64,000 nt of DNA from Albibacterium profundi. GTDB taxonomy: Bacteria > Bacteroidota > Bacteroidia > Sphingobacteriales > Sphingobacteriaceae. Below the pieces are notes generated by a model. The model saw only the letters and a program-made list of their open reading frames with translations. It ran no database searches and was not told where the DNA came from. The stretch is from NCBI RefSeq assembly GCF_042159835.1, contig NZ_JBBVGT010000003.1, forward strand, positions 668,656-732,655. The letters are read 5' to 3'. The position numbers were made by a program, and so were the translations under genes. Below are positions 25,010 to 34,496 of the stretch, piece after piece. Position 1 is the stretch's first letter; every line of letters starts with the position of its first letter.

Positions 25010-25744
25010 ATGGAAAATAAAAAACGACTAGCTGCATTAGCGGATATTCACACGAGGGTTTCAGATAAAGGCCACTGGAAGGATCGTTTTGCAGAAATAT
25101 CAGATCAAGCTGACGTTCTACTGATTTGCGGTGATCTTACAGATACAGGTGACGAAGAAGAAGCTGACGTTCTTGCCGAAGAATTAAGACACGCAAGTAT
25201 TCCTGTAATCGGTGTATTAGGCAACCATGATTATGAAAAGGGAAGACAAAAACTCATCCGACAAATTTTGCAAGATAGTAATATGATTATCTTGGACGGC
25301 GAAGCTGTTGTTATAGAGGGAATCGGATTTAGCGGGGTAAAAGGCTTTGGTGGCGGATTTGATCGTTATATGCTTTCTATGTTTGGTGAAGAAGCGATGA
25401 AGGACTTTGTGCAGGAGGCAGTGAATGAATCATTATTGTTAGATCGTGCTCTGTCTAGGTTAGAACAAGAGTATCCAGAAGTTAAGAAGATAGCCCTCCT
25501 CCACTATTCACCGATACAAGAGACGGTGGAAGGAGAACCGCTAGAGATCTATCCATTTCTTGGCTCATCCTATCTCGCAGAGCCTTTACAACGCCGGAAT
25601 GTAACAGCTGCATTCCACGGTCATGCTCATGTTGGCCAATTTCAAGGTGCAACAGCAGGCGGAGTTCCGGTTTATAATGTAGCTCTACCTGTGCTGCAAG
25701 CTCATTATGATGCATCAACATACTATACCGTATTAGATGTATAA
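25010..25744 (+). CDS. Cytosolic calcineurin-like metallophosphoesterase
   Basis: The 244-residue protein has motifs in order: ADIHT, ICGDLTDTG, GVLGNHDYEKG, LLHYSPI and FHGHAHVG, a complete set of metal ligands. It lacks a signal peptide and acts in the cytosol. It begins 1 nt after the nucleotidyltransferase stop codon, so the three genes from 23657 form a tight operon. A pairing of a transferase with a phosphodiesterase is suggestive of attachment and removal of a nucleotide, which is inference only. Confidence 0.85.
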   Translation: MENKKRLAALADIHTRVSDKGHWKDRFAEISDQADVLLICGDLTDTGDEEEADVLAEELRHASIPVIGVLGNHDYEKGRQKLIRQILQDSNMIILDGEAVVIEGIGFSGVKGFGGGFDRYMLSMFGEEAMKDFVQEAVNESLLLDRALSRLEQEYPEVKKIALLHYSPIQETVEGEPLEIYPFLGSSYLAEPLQRRNVTAAFHGHAHVGQFQGATAGGVPVYNVALPVLQAHYDASTYYTVLDV

Positions 25745-25769
25745 ATCTTCTAATTTGATAGCTCGAAAA

Positions 25770-26504
25770 CTAACTCTCCACACCGCTGAGTTTATCTTTC
25801 AAAACACTGTGATCTGTCAAATCAAGTCGTAGTGGTGTAATTGAAACCAGATCATTTTCTACCGCCCAACGGTCGGTCCCTTCTTCGGCCGGTTCCAGTG
25901 GAGTAACCGTAAACCAGTAATGTTTTCTTCCCATCGGATCGGTGCCAGGCAAAATTGTGCCGTCATATAAGCGTACCGATTGTTTGGTCCAAACTAAATC
26001 GGTTGGCTGTTGCGGGAAATTTACATTATACAACGCAAGCTCCCGCTTTGCCAACAGGAGCTCGAGTGTCTGTTCGACAAAAGGCGCTAATAGCTCAAAA
26101 TCAGGTTCCGATTTTCCGACCGGTGTACTGAGTGCAATTCCTTTAATTCCAAATAAAACAGCCTGTTTCGCTGCCGCTAGCGTTCCTGAGTGCCACATCG
26201 AGTTTCCTAAGTTTGGTCCCATATTAATTCCTGATAGTACAACGTCAATATTGGTCCAGAGATGTGTTCCCATGGCGACGCAGTCGGCCGGAGTACCGTT
26301 TACCCGATGTGCTTCTATATCGCCGAACTCGATAGGCGATTTCTTATAACGCAAAGGTCGCGAGTGTGTTACCGCATGTCCCATGGACGACTGTTCGACG
26401 TCTGGTGCGACTACCCGCACATCACCAAATTTTTTCGCCACTTTAGCAAGTGCTGCAATCCCCGGACTGTATATTCCATCGTCATTCGTAACTAAAATTT
26501 TCAT
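25770..26504 (-). CDS. surE: 5'/3'-nucleotidase SurE
   Basis: The start at 26504 (MKILVTNDDGIYSPGI) matches SurE exactly; an upstream ATG at 26579 would add 25 unrelated residues. The 244-residue protein has the metal-site NDDG, VAPDVEQSSMGHAVT, RVNGTPADCV and SGINMGPNLGNSMWHSGT. SurE dephosphorylates nucleoside 5'- and 3'-monophosphates and is linked to stationary-phase survival. It is divergently oriented from the lipid kinase gene, with 90 nt between start codons. Confidence 0.95.
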   Translation of the reverse strand: MKILVTNDDGIYSPGIAALAKVAKKFGDVRVVAPDVEQSSMGHAVTHSRPLRYKKSPIEFGDIEAHRVNGTPADCVAMGTHLWTNIDVVLSGINMGPNLGNSMWHSGTLAAAKQAVLFGIKGIALSTPVGKSEPDFELLAPFVEQTLELLLAKRELALYNVNFPQQPTDLVWTKQSVRLYDGTILPGTDPMGRKHYWFTVTPLEPAEEGTDRWAVENDLVSITPLRLDLTDHSVLKDKLSGVES

Positions 26505-26594
26505 TTCCTTGTTGCTTTCGTTTACATCGTAATTATTTCTTTCTGTAGGAACAACAAAACAGTAGCATGAAATGTTCAACTTTAAACTATTTAC

Positions 26595-27494
26595 ATGAAA
26601 AAGACCCTGTTGCTACATAATCAAGACGCTGGAGACGACGATTACTTTAAATCGGAGTTGATGCATGCTATTGAAAAAGAGGGATTTTCCTGCACTTATT
26701 TTCCGATTAAACATGATGACCGTTGGAAAGAGGAAATAGATCAGGCCGATTTTATCATAGCTGCTGGTGGTGATGGAACCATACGTCGCGTTGTTAAAGA
26801 ATTGATGAAAAAAGAGAAGCAAAATCAACATATCCCTTTTGCAATATTACCTTTAGGTACCGCCAATAACCTATCAAAGTCGCTCAACCCTAAACTCGGT
26901 TTATCTGTCGAAGACCATATAAAAAGCTGGAAAACAAGCGACGCCAAGCGATTCGATTTCGGTGCTGTCTATGATAAAGAAACTGTCGACTATTTTTTAG
27001 AAGGTGCAGGATATGGTTTGTTTGCGCAGCTAATTAACAAAATGGACTCGATCAGTACTGAACATCTCGAGGACGCCGACGATAAATTAAGATTTGCTCG
27101 TGAAGAGCTACTCAAACTCGTTTTAAGCGCAGAAGCCTCTCCATATTACATCAAGGCTGATAAGCGTATTTACAACGGAAACGCACTGCTAATAGAGATT
27201 ATGAACATTCCGTCTATCGGACCTAATCTCGTTTTATCTCCAGATGCTCAAACAGACGATGGCATGTTGGATATTGTCTGCATTCAAGAAGAACAGCGTG
27301 ACGAGTTTGCAGCTTACATCAAGCGATTGATAAATGACGAAGACATCAGTTGGCGTGGGCACAGCATAAAAGCCAGAAGATGCCGTCTTGTCTGTCAAAG
27401 CAGGTTTATGCACGTGGATGATGAAGCAAGCACTAATTCGAAGGAGGAACTTCGGATAGAAGTCATGGACAACGCTCTTAAGATTATACGGTAG
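26595..27494 (+). CDS. Diacylglycerol kinase-family lipid kinase
   Basis: The 299-residue protein begins with a helical ATP-binding lobe (LLLHNQDAGDDDYF), has the signature AAGGDGTIRRVVKELM (residues about 57-72) and FAILPLGTANNLSKSL, and ends with a beta-sandwich lobe. This is the DAGK/YegS/BmrU family, which phosphorylates lipids or sphingoid bases on the inner face of the membrane. Sphingobacteriaceae make sphingolipids, so a sphingoid-base kinase role is possible but unproven. Confidence 0.85.
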   Translation: MKKTLLLHNQDAGDDDYFKSELMHAIEKEGFSCTYFPIKHDDRWKEEIDQADFIIAAGGDGTIRRVVKELMKKEKQNQHIPFAILPLGTANNLSKSLNPKLGLSVEDHIKSWKTSDAKRFDFGAVYDKETVDYFLEGAGYGLFAQLINKMDSISTEHLEDADDKLRFAREELLKLVLSAEASPYYIKADKRIYNGNALLIEIMNIPSIGPNLVLSPDAQTDDGMLDIVCIQEEQRDEFAAYIKRLINDEDISWRGHSIKARRCRLVCQSRFMHVDDEASTNSKEELRIEVMDNALKIIR

Positions 27495-27571
27495 TACGGC
27501 CATCGTATACCATTACTACTCTCCGTTTAAAAAATTAATACTTAAATTGCTTTAAACTAAAAAACTGGATT

Positions 27572-28489
27572 ATGCTCGACCTTGTTATTGAATCACGTAT
27601 GGCTTCTCTGTCCCCACAGATGAAAGTGAAGCGCATACTACCCTTCCGATTAAAAAGAATGATTGGCCCTTTTATTTTTATGGACCACGCAGGTCCGGTC
27701 GATAATATAAGCATCCAGCAAGCTACTGAAATGGACGTACTGCCTCACCCCCATATCGGACTCTCAACAGTGAGTTATTTGTTTGGCGGTCAGGTTACGC
27801 ATCGTGACAGCTTGGGTGTGGAACAGATTATCCGCCCAGGCGAGGTAAACTGGATGACAGCCGGCAGCGGAATTGCACATTCAGAACGCTTTGAAGATCC
27901 ATCCTCATTATCCGGAGGGCTCGAAATGATACAAACGTGGGTGGCTCTTCCGGAGCAAGATGAAGAAATTGCACCGTCATTTGCTAATTATACACCAGAT
28001 CAATTACCTGTTTTTACCGATAAAGGAATATGGATGCGGCTCATAGCTGGAGATGCATACGGATTGAAAAGCAATGTCAATACAAATTCACCATTATTTT
28101 ATCTGCATGTAGTTCTCCAAAAAGACACTCCCTTTGCCCTTCCTCCGGAACATGCTGAACGCGGATTTTATATTGTTAAAGGTGCTGTCGAGATCTCCGG
28201 CACAATCTATACCGAAGGTAAAATGTTAGTATTTACCAAAGGGGTAGATCCACTTATTGTCGCAAAACAAGAAACAACCTTGATGCTTCTAGGTGGTGAG
28301 CCTCTGAGCGAACGTTTTATTTGGTGGAACTTTGTTTCCTCGCGACGAGAACGTATAGAACAAGCTAAAGAAGATTGGAAGCAAGGTCGCTTCATCTTAC
28401 CACCAACTGATGATAAGGAGTTTATTCCCCTCCCAAATGATAAATCAAGACCAGCAGGTTCTGCTCCTAAGCCTGAACCACTATCTTAA
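27572..28489 (+). CDS. Pirin family protein
   Basis: The 305-residue bicupin has the pirin signature: PFRLKRMIGPFIFMDHAGP, the metal-binding HPHIGLSTVSYLF, and GSGIAHSER with the further His and Glu ligands, all conserved. Bacterial pirins include quercetin 2,3-dioxygenases and redox regulators. It is convergent with the hexosaminidase gene, with only 4 nt between the stop codons and no hairpin terminator between them. Confidence 0.92.
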   Translation: MLDLVIESRMASLSPQMKVKRILPFRLKRMIGPFIFMDHAGPVDNISIQQATEMDVLPHPHIGLSTVSYLFGGQVTHRDSLGVEQIIRPGEVNWMTAGSGIAHSERFEDPSSLSGGLEMIQTWVALPEQDEEIAPSFANYTPDQLPVFTDKGIWMRLIAGDAYGLKSNVNTNSPLFYLHVVLQKDTPFALPPEHAERGFYIVKGAVEISGTIYTEGKMLVFTKGVDPLIVAKQETTLMLLGGEPLSERFIWWNFVSSRRERIEQAKEDWKQGRFILPPTDDKEFIPLPNDKSRPAGSAPKPEPLS

Positions 28490-28493
28490 CTGC

Positions 28494-30350
28494 TTACTGG
28501 TTGTTTGGATTAATGTAAAACGAACGAGCACTTCGATGACTAATTCGCTCTCCATCTCTGAACGTAGCTGCTTTTACTGTTCCGGGTAGAGATACTGTGA
28601 AGCTGTCTTTGTATACTGGCGACTCCGCCGTAGGTTCTGTTCCGTCAACCGTGTAACGGATTTCCGGCTGATAGCTTTGTGTTCTCAATGAAACATTTGC
28701 GACGCTGCCCAGCGTATCAATCGAACTGTCAATCCATACGTCGTATGCACTTGTAGAATAATTCATTCCAGCCAAATCATAGCGTTTATACTGATCTTCA
28801 ATGCGTCGCTTGAAACTTGTCCAATCTTTTTTTGACGCGGGAGACCAAGCAATTTCAGCTAAGGCTGCTGCACGTGGAAATGCAAAATACTGAACTTTTT
28901 CAGGCGTATGAATATATTCCGCCCAAACATTCCCTTGCACACCTTTTATATAAGCAGCTTCCTCATCTGTAAAGGATTCGTGATGAGGTTCATAGGAATA
29001 GACTTTTTCAAGAGGCAAAAATCCAGCGATCGCCCGTGGTTCAAAATCATGCTCACCCTGATAGTAGTCCAGATACGCGTACGTATTTGGCGTCATGATC
29101 ACGTCGTGTTTCAATTTAGCGGCAGCTATACCGCCTTTTTCACCACGCCATGACATCACCATGGCATTGGGCGCTAAACCACCTTCCAATATTTCGTCCC
29201 ATCCAATGATCTTCTTGCCTTTTGAATTCACAAACTTCTCTATACGTGTTATAAAATAGCTTTGAAGCTCATGTTCATCTTTCAAATTTTCCTCTTGAAT
29301 ACGCTTTTGACATTTGGGGCAGACCTCCCAGCGGTCTTTCGGAGCTTCATCTCCTCCAATGTGAATAATCGGAGAAGGAAAGAGATCTATCACTTCCGTT
29401 AGAACTCCTTCCAAAAACTCAAAAGTCTGCTCATTTCCAGCACAAAATATCTCCTTTTGTATCCCCCAGTGTTCCGGTATAGTAAACGGTCCACCTGTAC
29501 ACGAGAGTTCAGGATAAGCTACTAAAGCAGCAGTTGCGTGTCCTGGCATCTCAATTTCTGGTATAATCGTCACATACCGATCCTGCGCATATTTTACGAT
29601 CTCTCGAATTTGCTCCTGTGTGTAATAGCCGCCATGTGCATTTCGATTGATGTCTTCATGAAACCTACTGAACTGTGTCCCTTGCCGCCAAGCGCCGACT
29701 TCGGTCAATTTTGGATACTTTTTTATTTCAATCCTCCAACCATGGTCTTCCGTCAGATGCCAGTGAAATGTATTCATCTTGTGCATCGCGATATTGTCAA
29801 TATATTCCTTAATAAAATCGACCGAATAGAAATAGCGTCCTACATCCAACATCAAGCCCCGCCATCCAAAGCGAGGTTTATCTGAGATCTCGACAGCCGG
29901 TATCTCTGCCGAAGCCAATACTTCTTCGTCCGATCGGTTGGTCGGAACTAATTGATAAATAGTCTGTGCCGCGTAAAAGACACCTGCTTCTCTTTGCGCA
30001 CTTGCTTCTATTCCGTTTTCGTCCACCACCAGTCGATATCCCTCGTCGCCCAACGTATCAAGCTTTTTATCTAATCCCAGATAAATATTCCCTTTAGCAT
30101 TACTTCGATTACCTTCCATTACATCTAGATGAAAGCCGGTTAGTTCTTCAATTTGGTCGGAAAGCTTTTCGCATATAGCACGAAGGTCTATATTTCCTTT
30201 TTCATAAATAATCGTCGTTTGAGGATCGATACGGTACGTGCCCGCTCTTTCCTCTACGCTTACCGGTTGAGGAATGACGGATATGTCTTGAGCACGACTA
30301 ACTAAAGCGACAAAAAGCAAAACGAAGCAAGTAAGAAAAAGTTGTTTCAT
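28494..30350 (-). CDS. Secreted beta-N-acetylhexosaminidase, GH20
   Basis: The 618-residue protein has a signal peptide (residues 1-20, ending SRA), a GH20b N-terminal domain to about residue 155, and the catalytic TIM barrel with FHWHLTEDHGW and HIGGDEAPKDRW; Asp334-Glu335 are the GH20 catalytic pair. A C-terminal chitobiase-type beta-domain (SVANVSLRTQ..., VDGTEPTAESPVY) follows. It removes terminal GlcNAc or GalNAc from chitooligosaccharides or glycans in the periplasm. It stands alone, not within a SusCD locus. Confidence 0.93.
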   Translation of the reverse strand: MKQLFLTCFVLLFVALVSRAQDISVIPQPVSVEERAGTYRIDPQTTIIYEKGNIDLRAICEKLSDQIEELTGFHLDVMEGNRSNAKGNIYLGLDKKLDTLGDEGYRLVVDENGIEASAQREAGVFYAAQTIYQLVPTNRSDEEVLASAEIPAVEISDKPRFGWRGLMLDVGRYFYSVDFIKEYIDNIAMHKMNTFHWHLTEDHGWRIEIKKYPKLTEVGAWRQGTQFSRFHEDINRNAHGGYYTQEQIREIVKYAQDRYVTIIPEIEMPGHATAALVAYPELSCTGGPFTIPEHWGIQKEIFCAGNEQTFEFLEGVLTEVIDLFPSPIIHIGGDEAPKDRWEVCPKCQKRIQEENLKDEHELQSYFITRIEKFVNSKGKKIIGWDEILEGGLAPNAMVMSWRGEKGGIAAAKLKHDVIMTPNTYAYLDYYQGEHDFEPRAIAGFLPLEKVYSYEPHHESFTDEEAAYIKGVQGNVWAEYIHTPEKVQYFAFPRAAALAEIAWSPASKKDWTSFKRRIEDQYKRYDLAGMNYSTSAYDVWIDSSIDTLGSVANVSLRTQSYQPEIRYTVDGTEPTAESPVYKDSFTVSLPGTVKAATFRDGERISHRSARSFYINPNNQ

Positions 30351-30553
30351 ATTCAGGTCTTTATTCAGAAAAAGAAGGTTAATATAAATATTATTTTAGT
30401 AACTGCCCAAACAAACTGATTATAACAAAACCATTTCCCTCATATCATGGTTATTTGATAAATCGTAATAACATAAACGCTGCAACTGCGACAAAAAGGG
30501 TCGCCAGAATCTAAACCGGTAGATGCTCCTCATATGGAAACAGGTAAATAAAA

Positions 30554-31033
30554 ATGAGTATGGACAACAATTTGATACAATGTACAAAATTGATGACACA
30601 AAAAGGCCTGACCATTGCTTTTGTTGAAAGTGCTACTGGCGGACGCGTTACTTCCGATTTTTCACTAGTTCCACAGGCTGGAAAGTTCTTAAAGGGGGGA
30701 CTTGTATGCTATGATGCGAAATTAAAAGAGACGATATTGAACGTTCCAAAACAGCTTATCGACGAAAAAACACCCGAGTCGATGGAAGTTACTGAGGCGA
30801 TAGCCGAGGGTCTCACGCGTCTGATAGAAGCTGATATTTATGTGGGTATTACCGGCTTGACGACCTCTGGTGGTAGCGAAACTGATGAAAAACCTGTCGG
30901 CACCATGTTCATTCACGGATTAATGAACAATCACAGCTTATTTTCTAGACGAATAGTGTTTTCCGGTTCCCCTGAAGATATCGTTAGACAGACTACCGCG
31001 GAAGTTGCTAAGCTCTTAAATGAGTTTTTATAA
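30554..31033 (+). CDS. CinA C-terminal domain protein (NMN amidohydrolase type)
   Basis: The 159-residue protein is a stand-alone CinA C-terminal domain: FVESATGGRVTSDFS (catalytic serine/threonine region), FLKGGLVCYDAKLKETIL, and GITGLTTSGG...EKPVGTMFIH. Such single-domain proteins (PncC) deamidate nicotinamide mononucleotide in NAD recycling. The usual ESCTGG reads ESATGG and the ITGIAGPGG segment reads ITGLTTSGG, so it is a somewhat divergent member and the activity is less certain. The 200 nt upstream shows no strong signals. Confidence 0.82.
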   Translation: MSMDNNLIQCTKLMTQKGLTIAFVESATGGRVTSDFSLVPQAGKFLKGGLVCYDAKLKETILNVPKQLIDEKTPESMEVTEAIAEGLTRLIEADIYVGITGLTTSGGSETDEKPVGTMFIHGLMNNHSLFSRRIVFSGSPEDIVRQTTAEVAKLLNEFL

Positions 31034-31104
31034 CTAGCTCATAAAAACCAACAATGCTTAACAGGTAAAGAACGAATATATTTATTATTATTAATCTTAA
31101 GAAC

Positions 31105-32625
31105 ATGAACGATACAAAAGACTTCTCGACCTCTGTTTGGTATGCAGATGTGCCGAGTCCAAATTATCCTCAATTAAAAAGCAATTTAGAACCCGACATC
31201 GTAGTTATCGGTGGCGGTATAACCGGAATTACTGCTGCTTATTTACTTGCAAAAGCCGGTCGACAAGTTGTCCTCCTAGAGGCCAAGAAAATCGCGAGTG
31301 GATCAACAGCTTATTCTACGGGGAACCTTTATGCTACGGTGGGTGAACGCTTATCAAATATAGAACGCAGACATGGAGAAAAGGACATGATTGAGATGGT
31401 CAAGTCGCGTTTGGCGGCAATCGACTTCATCGAAGAAATGATTACTGCGAATCAGATAGATTGCGACTTTCAACGTGTCCCATGGCATTTATTTACTAGA
31501 AATTCGCATTCAGAAAATGAATCGGAGATTCAACGAGAATTTAAAGCTGGTAAAAAGGCGGGACTTGAAGCACATAACACCACTCTTTCAGACTTTCCTT
31601 ATAGCGACATTAAGGAGATCACAACATTTGAAAACCAAGCACAACTTAATGCGTATAAATATGTCTTAGGGTTAGCCCAATTAATAAACCATCAAAACTG
31701 CCAAATATTTGAAAACACACCGGTGATAAAAGTCAAAGACGGCAGTCCTTGTATTATCGATACAGATCGACATACAGTAAAGGCGAATCATGTTATCATG
31801 GCCACCCATTCACCAAAGGGAGTGTATCAAGTTCATACGGAAATGGAAGTTTATCGTGAATTCGCTCTTGCAGCTAAATTAAAAGAAGCATTACCCCCCG
31901 CTGCTGTTTATTGGGATCTCATTGAATCTGGTCAATATTCCGTACGCCCCTATTCAACTCACGATGGGAATTATCTAATTGCATTAGGAGAACCCTACCG
32001 TACGGGAACTTTGGAAGAAAATGAGCAATTTCTCCAACAGATAGAACAGTACGTGCATCAGCATTTTAATGTCGATCATATCGCATACCGATGGGCGGCA
32101 CAGAACTACAAATCGGGCGACGGACTACCTTATATCGGCATCAGCGCGCTCCAATGGAACACCTACATCGCAACAGGTTTTAAAGCTGACGGTTTAGTTT
32201 ACGGCACATTAGCGGCGATGCTTATCAGCGATAAAATAGTAGGCAAGGAGCACCAGTGGCTGGAACTCTACAACCCAACCCGCTTCACCCCTATTGCCAG
32301 TGCTAAGCAGTTTGCAAAAGAAACGTCAACTGTAGTAACGCATCTCGTAAAGGACTATCTTTTTTACGGCAACGCTGACAGTTTAAAGGAAATAAAAAAT
32401 GGAGACGGAAAAACGCTGACGATAGATGGCGAGAAAGTGGCTGCCTATCGTGATGAAGAGGGCGGTTTACACGTCGTTTCGTCTGTATGTACTCATTTGG
32501 GGTGTGTTGTCCATTTTAATAAAGCTGAAAAAACTTGGGACTGCCCCTGCCACGGAAGTCGCTTTACGGTTGACGGTGACGTCATTGAGGGTCCTGCATA
32601 CAACAAACTATCAAAGCCTTTATAA
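31105..32625 (+). CDS. FAD-dependent oxidoreductase fused to a Rieske domain
   Basis: The 506-residue protein joins an amino-acid-oxidase-like FAD domain (VIGGGITGITAAYLLAKAG, residues about 33-51; YIATGFKADGLVYGT near the end of the FAD part) to a C-terminal Rieske [2Fe-2S] domain with CTHLGC and CPCHGSRF, a complete C-x-H...C-x2-H ligand set. No signal peptide is visible. The family is widespread in Bacteroidota and other bacteria; electron donor and acceptor are unknown. It precedes the ECF sigma gene by 219 nt on the same strand. Confidence 0.9.
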   Translation: MNDTKDFSTSVWYADVPSPNYPQLKSNLEPDIVVIGGGITGITAAYLLAKAGRQVVLLEAKKIASGSTAYSTGNLYATVGERLSNIERRHGEKDMIEMVKSRLAAIDFIEEMITANQIDCDFQRVPWHLFTRNSHSENESEIQREFKAGKKAGLEAHNTTLSDFPYSDIKEITTFENQAQLNAYKYVLGLAQLINHQNCQIFENTPVIKVKDGSPCIIDTDRHTVKANHVIMATHSPKGVYQVHTEMEVYREFALAAKLKEALPPAAVYWDLIESGQYSVRPYSTHDGNYLIALGEPYRTGTLEENEQFLQQIEQYVHQHFNVDHIAYRWAAQNYKSGDGLPYIGISALQWNTYIATGFKADGLVYGTLAAMLISDKIVGKEHQWLELYNPTRFTPIASAKQFAKETSTVVTHLVKDYLFYGNADSLKEIKNGDGKTLTIDGEKVAAYRDEEGGLHVVSSVCTHLGCVVHFNKAEKTWDCPCHGSRFTVDGDVIEGPAYNKLSKPL

Positions 32626-32789
32626 TCAGCTGTATACAAAAGTCTACAAAAACAGTCGGTGAATAGACAGTCCGATTGTTCTCTCGAAAAGATCACTAAT
32701 ATTTATGAGGGGTATTAATACCCAAATGCTCTTACAAACTTCGCGTTCCGTCTGCGTGATATACTTGTTTTGTCATCTTCAGCATATTT

Positions 32790-32806
32790 ATTGATTAACA
32801 ATCAAT
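32790..32806. promoter_or_regulatory. Inverted repeat upstream of the ECF sigma gene
   Basis: ATTGATT (32790-32796) and AATCAAT (32800-32806) are a perfect 7-bp inverted repeat with a 3-nt spacer, 39-55 nt before the sigma factor ATG. It is a possible operator or autoregulatory site. The rest of the 219-nt intergenic stretch shows no gene. Confidence 0.3.
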
Positions 32807-32844
32807 GACTTAAACATTTAATTGAAACTTAAAACCTGAACGCA

Positions 32845-33354
32845 ATGACAACGATGCAATTTCAAACATTAGTAGCGAGCCACATCGATTATTTAAAACC
32901 ATATGCGTTGCATTTTACGCGCATGGAAGATAATGCAGATGACTTAATTCAAGAGACCTTGATGAAAGCCATCAATTATCAGAATAAATTTCAAGAAGGC
33001 TCTAATTTGAAAGCGTGGCTGTACACCATTATGAAGAACACCTTCATTAATAATTATCGTAAAGCTACCAAAGCCAACAAGGTTGTAATCCAAACCGACG
33101 AGATTTACGCCGAGAGCATGTTACATAGCTCCACAAAGAATCAAGCGGAAAATAAATTTATCAGAAAAGATATAGAAAACGCCTTGAACAAGCTGTCTGA
33201 TGACTATTACAAACCGTTTACGATGTATTTCGAAGGTTATAAGTATCATGAGATAGCAGACTACCTTGCTATACCCATCGGAACCGTGAAAACAAGGATT
33301 CATATTGCTAGAAAATTATTAAAGAAATCGTTAAAACAATATAAAAACATTTAA
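32845..33354 (+). CDS. ECF-type sigma-70 family RNA polymerase sigma factor
   Basis: The 169-residue protein has region 2 (ADDLIQETLMKAINYQNKF, WLYTIMKNTFINNYRK) and region 4 (PFTMYFEGYKYHEIADYLA, IPIGTVKTRIHIARKLLKK), the minimal two-domain ECF layout. No anti-sigma gene with a membrane segment is adjacent. Instead a cytosolic PAS histidine kinase begins 23 nt downstream, suggesting control through phosphorylation signalling or co-expression only. It is probably a stress-response sigma factor. Confidence 0.92.
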   Translation: MTTMQFQTLVASHIDYLKPYALHFTRMEDNADDLIQETLMKAINYQNKFQEGSNLKAWLYTIMKNTFINNYRKATKANKVVIQTDEIYAESMLHSSTKNQAENKFIRKDIENALNKLSDDYYKPFTMYFEGYKYHEIADYLAIPIGTVKTRIHIARKLLKKSLKQYKNI

Positions 33355-33377
33355 TTTGCAGTCAATAACGTGCTGCG

Positions 33378-34496
33378 ATGCGGAAAAGTGACAAACACCA
33401 TAAGACTCCTAATACCATTCCAGGACCAGATTGGCTATTGGCAAGCATCATCGGTTCTTCCGATGATGCCATCATAACCAAAGATCTGGAAGGCAAGATA
33501 ACTAGCTGGAATAATTCGGCGGTGGAAATGTTTGGTTACAGTGCCGATGAGGCTATCGGCCAGTCCGTTACAATACTCATTCCAGAAAACCGCCTACAAG
33601 AAGAAACTGAAATTCTAAATAAGATACGCTCTGGAGAGCAAATCAAGCATTACGAAACAGAGCGATTGGCAAAGAATGGTGATATCATTAGCTTATCGCT
33701 TACCATCTCACCGATTAAAACACCGGATGGGAAGATTATTGGCGCATCGAAAATAGCACGGGATATTTCAGAACGAGTTAGCCTGCAAAAAAAGTTACAA
33801 CTTTATACACATGAGCTAGAGATGCTAAACAACCTGAAGGATGATGCTATTAACCTCATTAGCCACGAGCTAAAAACTCCACTGACCAGTGCTAAAGCAT
33901 ATATCCAACTCCTTGGTAAGTTAATAGAAAAAGATCATCAGGCTTATGGGTTTATCCCTAGAGCACAGTTCAGTTTAGCAAGACTAGAGAGCTTGATCAA
34001 TGATCAATTAGACGTATCCAAAATCCGAATCAACCAATTTGAATATAATATGGTAGAATTTCCTTTGCGTGATCTTATTCTTGAAAGCGTTAAGTCAATT
34101 CAGCAATATTGCGTACACCACCAGATTGTCGTAAATATAGGGTCAGATATCCACGTTCGCGGAGATCGCGGTCGTCTCATGCAGGTTCTAAGTAACCTAC
34201 TGTCTAATGCCATTAAATTTTCCCCAAAGGCAGATACTGTTGATGTTACTTCTCGTCAGACCGATGGTCACGTTGAGATTGCGGTTACTGATTATGGCAT
34301 AGGTATATCAGCCGAATACGCCGGACAACTTTTGGATCGTTATTACCGAATTGAATCTGAGAACACGAAGTTTATTGGATTGGGCCTAGGTTTGTTTATC
34401 GTCAATGATATTCTGGAAAAGCACAATTCAAAATTATGTATCGAAAGCACACTCGGTGAGGGATCCCGGCTTTCTTTTTCCCTAGCTACTATTTAA
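33378..34496 (+). CDS. Cytosolic PAS sensor histidine kinase
   Basis: The 372-residue protein has a PAS domain (about 20-135; IITKDLEGKITSWNNSAVEMFGYS-type motif with a PAC-like end SKIARDISER), a HisKA H-box with phospho-acceptor His163 in LISHELKTPLT, and an HATPase domain with NLLSNAIKFSP, DYGIGIS and GLGLGLFIV. No membrane segment is present, so it senses an internal signal. It is in one operon with the ECF sigma factor and has no response regulator of its own; the convergent NarL-type regulator gene overlaps its last 8 nt. Confidence 0.9.
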   Translation: MRKSDKHHKTPNTIPGPDWLLASIIGSSDDAIITKDLEGKITSWNNSAVEMFGYSADEAIGQSVTILIPENRLQEETEILNKIRSGEQIKHYETERLAKNGDIISLSLTISPIKTPDGKIIGASKIARDISERVSLQKKLQLYTHELEMLNNLKDDAINLISHELKTPLTSAKAYIQLLGKLIEKDHQAYGFIPRAQFSLARLESLINDQLDVSKIRINQFEYNMVEFPLRDLILESVKSIQQYCVHHQIVVNIGSDIHVRGDRGRLMQVLSNLLSNAIKFSPKADTVDVTSRQTDGHVEIAVTDYGIGISAEYAGQLLDRYYRIESENTKFIGLGLGLFIVNDILEKHNSKLCIESTLGEGSRLSFSLATI

